Assembly (NCBI GenBank): GCA_017694145.1
Contig: JADINF010000175.1
Span: 1 to 15,731 of the forward strand
DNA: 15,731 bases
Reading direction: 5' to 3'
Source: Candidatus Stercoripulliclostridium pullicola
Lineage (GTDB): Bacteria > Bacillota > Clostridia > Christensenellales > DTU072
A model generated the notes under the pieces. That model saw nothing but the letters and a program-made list of their open reading frames with translations. It was not told the origin of the DNA and ran no database searches. The position numbers and the translations under genes are program-made. This document shows, piece by piece, positions 14,301 to 15,731 of this stretch (position 1 is the stretch's first letter; each line of letters opens with the position of its first letter).

Positions 14301-15731
14301 CGTCGTATTCCCATACGATACCGGTATAAGTTTCTTCGACGGAGCTTCCGGTGAACTTGATCGAAATGCTGTCGGGGAACTTAATATCGTAAGGATCGAT
14401 ATAATATTCGTCGAACGCCTGCTGGTAATCGATATCCGAGCCCTCGGGAACGGCAGAAATACTCGTGTATTCCACCCGTCTGTCCGTGGTGGAGAGCTGC
14501 AGATCGAGTTGTGAGCCTAGCACGCTCGAGTCGTCGAAGTAATCGTAGACGCCCGAAGTATACGTCACGCCCTCGTATTCGTAACTTACGCGGAAGCTGA
14601 CTACCTTGGCGGTGATGGGACCCGAGGTGTTCGTGAGCGTTATGTCGCGCGAAAGCAGCCATTTGACCTCGCTCAGATAGAGTTCTTTACCCAGTTTTTC
14701 CGCGGCGAGAGCGGCAGTCGACCCCGCGGGATAGTCGTTGGCGAAAGTGAGGCGCAACGTCGAAGGCAGTTTATAACTGCTTCTCGCGGGATCGGCGCCG
14801 GACACCGTATAATAAGCGTTGGCGCCTTCGGGCACGTAAAGCGTGGAGTTGATGGGATCTATCAACATATAATGGTTTCTCACCTCTCCCGTGCCGCTTA
14901 CGGAAGCGAGCATCAGGGTGAAGTAATTATCCACGGGCGTAGCCGCCGCGGTGAAGCCGCGTTCGGTGGTGTAAATGCCCTGCGTGGAACGGTTAAGATA
15001 TGTGACCTGAACGACTATTTCCGCGATCTCGCCCGCTTTGGAAACGGTTGCGGATACGGCGCGCGTGCCGCCCGCTATCGGGATATCGTAGACGGAACTC
15101 TCCCAGACCACGTTCACCTCGTCGAGGTGCACTATTTCGCCCGTAGAGGTAAGCACCTTACCTCTGGCAAGCGCGGTGTCGGGTATCACCGGATTCAAGG
15201 GATCTATCACGAGCTCAACCTGTCCGCTGACGGCAAAGCCCGCTCCGAAACCGAAGCTTATTTCGTCGATACCTATCTGCTGGGCGTCGAGCGAATAAAT
15301 GGCGTCGGTGGTGATACGGTTGGCGTCCGATGTTTTGAAGGTGTTGACGAAGCTTACCGAGGAGGTTTCGTTACTGCTCCAGTCGCTCTTGTTGAACAAT
15401 ATGACGGAGCGGAGCTTTTCCTCGGTATCCGCGTAATATTCGGGATAGAACGTAAGCGTTTCGAACGTATCGCCCTGCGCTCTGCGCACGAAGAATTCCA
15501 CTTGGAAAGACTCCGCAAGGCTTGTGAGCGTATAAGGATTGAATTCTATTACGTTGTCGGTTATGTCGAGTATGCGGCTGAATTCCCAAGTATCGGACGC
15601 AAGCGTAACGGAAATGCTCCTGCCCTGCGCTTCCGCTTCGCCTTCGCCGTAGGTAAACATGCCCACGAGATTGAGGCTGATGCCGCCGAGTACCGAAATA
15701 TCGTCGTCGGTAAGCAATTCGTATTCGCCGC
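11359..15731 (-). CDS. Giant cell-surface protein: Ig-like and MBG-like repeats with C-terminal beta-helix (5' end beyond window)
   Basis: The frame is open to the right edge (upstream codons read G-E-Y-E before the TTG at 15717), so at least 1456 residues are present and the true start and signal peptide lie outside. Counting from 15717, residues 1-800 are beta-rich and contain Big_4-like bacterial Ig modules, recognised by LPSTLRLTF (317), FPDSISIKF (447), LPTKLYYRF (548) and LPDKVVV (659) and by downstream VVWES (203), VKWLL (351) and IVWEY (467). Residues 800-1210 hold four MBG-like modules opening with YTG (829), YNG (955, 1043) or a YLE variant (1130) and closing with VGDY, AGNY or VGSY. 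Residues 1212-1452 are short repeating strands of a right-handed beta-helix. It is probably secreted for adhesion or glycan contact. No LPXTG, SLH or membrane segment closes the protein, which ends GWSDEE. A terminator follows. Confidence 0.85.
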   Translation of the reverse strand, partial: GEYELLTDDDISVLGGISLNLVGMFTYGEGEAEAQGRSISVTLASDTWEFSRILDITDNVIEFNPYTLTSLAESFQVEFFVRRAQGDTFETLTFYPEYYADTEEKLRSVILFNKSDWSSNETSSVSFVNTFKTSDANRITTDAIYSLDAQQIGIDEISFGFGAGFAVSGQVELVIDPLNPVIPDTALARGKVLTSTGEIVHLDEVNVVWESSVYDIPIAGGTRAVSATVSKAGEIAEIVVQVTYLNRSTQGIYTTERGFTAAATPVDNYFTLMLASVSGTGEVRNHYMLIDPINSTLYVPEGANAYYTVSGADPARSSYKLPSTLRLTFANDYPAGSTAALAAEKLGKELYLSEVKWLLSRDITLTNTSGPITAKVVSFRVSYEYEGVTYTSGVYDYFDDSSVLGSQLDLQLSTTDRRVEYTSISAVPEGSDIDYQQAFDEYYIDPYDIKFPDSISIKFTGSSVEETYTGIVWEYDEDYLARTDVISGAIGDELMFVTASMQVYGTRLDIQFSIKARNIDITVPLPGGGTTTQPLSGGTLYVRKGVPIEEQLPTKLYYRFDYADNTTQIAAVPLSFAAANLPNIDNVEAGMTYTNIRGTLGTVDEDNVTFTIIVIDPKLYAVNEETSGGNVTGYSNGGFYYDYIPIGVNRAGQYVAGPETSTLPDKVVVTDEGAYLDIVSVEYDVENLVAIFNCTYTFLSFSDSQNLSGDAEGNGPNSDKMSISFTVPIRTYDYTTIEARSAEFKSATVRFPLGQTITSSDMPLTVTGIAPLWSMQNVNRNRAGEYEVSCSFKNAYGEIITGSMTVIVEKQQLTADDITWTTVNGVNFLNRVYTGEALDITEYFTIKDFLREDGSYGPVQNFSVQYSIDGGISWQDEQPVAVRLEGSPEYRVRILIREEDDYNVTGYYTYYLVINKCEIYAEDIYFHTGDDVPIQESDYEYATSGGTATVKVKQAVYTYNGAEQYPMIGGVPKGATYELIYAEYDPESTNPAYNPVLRPINVGDYLMRMTFVEDQRNYTMNAGMEFTIVVRIAKPDINYTLQTTMDYNGEYRDAVVLAGGVPFEDPGVTFEFTYTPDGSQQLPQGSKIRDAGNYIVKVKIDGGQNYPDGVLNDVSVTIVPREIKISVNRVESEYLEELKPFDSAITVVSANNPEEAGLVGTDTPAIFGAFDIAWTGGTLTYKHMVGSYELDFATKPSHKNYVITTEKGSYEIVARTTGAVVISDKNALDAAVAQLRDGDTVRWYLTAGNYGSLTISKNASVAIVGSYDLTSDEERIAVIFDSVTIAAGDVTLDIISFTPKASSSSVYVGAKAGAVTVSRSEFVNSGATVLIDSVGVRAQTGYSGTVEIKESYFYSYSTAVYLESGAVNISDSGFYFNNMGVNVASGDITLSDNSFVNTKGPAVYIGASDSEVSIFDNVFKRNNVAIKTNTPLRNDIRVQNEFAENAVTFEGWSDEE

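Noticed and set aside
15715..15717. TTG as the start codon of the giant surface protein
   Set aside because: The frame stays open upstream to the window edge (G-E-Y-E), there is no signal peptide after it and no ribosome site before it, so the gene is simply cut by the window.

Overview
The window looks like chromosomal DNA from an anaerobic, probably gut-associated, Bacillota (Clostridia) bacterium. The evidence is a clostridial-type dUTPase, a two-gene electron-bifurcating NfnAB, a Spo0J-type ParB beside rsmG, strong GGAGG ribosome binding sites, and housekeeping promoters close to TTGACA-17-TATAAT. Base composition is moderately GC-rich with even codon use, and I see no insertion sequence, integrase, tRNA, rRNA, CRISPR array or phage gene. 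Assignment below class is guesswork; a Christensenellales-like lineage is one possibility.

Layout. Positions 1-4238 are all on the minus strand. Reading in the direction of transcription they are rsmG, parB, gltX and dut, then a terminator and a separately promoted exported hydrolase-like gene that runs off the left edge. Positions 4239-4380 form a divergent control region with one good promoter on each strand and two perfect inverted repeats. Positions 4381-6578 carry nfnA-nfnB on the plus strand. Positions 6579-6739 are a convergent intergenic region with three hairpins. From 6740 to the right edge all genes are again on the minus strand: a very large cell-surface protein that enters from beyond the right edge, an AI-2E-family membrane protein, a diverged glycerol-1-phosphate-dehydrogenase-like protein, a HAD-IIA phosphatase and a beta-propeller-like lipoprotein. 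No stretch longer than 300 bases lacks a gene.

How the genes fit together. The left block is core information processing: ribosome methylation, chromosome segregation, glutamate charging and nucleotide-pool cleaning. NfnAB balances NADH, NADPH and ferredoxin in anaerobes, and its promoter sits inside a palindrome that looks like an operator. The dehydrogenase-like/HAD-IIA pair resembles the araM-araL neighbourhood of Bacillus, but the dehydrogenase-like partner seems to have lost most of its metal- and nucleotide-binding residues. The right end is cell-surface biology: the incomplete giant protein combines Ig-like repeats, MBG-like repeats and a C-terminal beta-helix.

No clearly new defence or mobile system is visible. 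The points most worth following up are the nfn operator, the ParB lacking an adjacent ParA, the degenerate dehydrogenase beside HAD-IIA with its possible leaderless start, and the giant surface protein with no visible C-terminal anchor.
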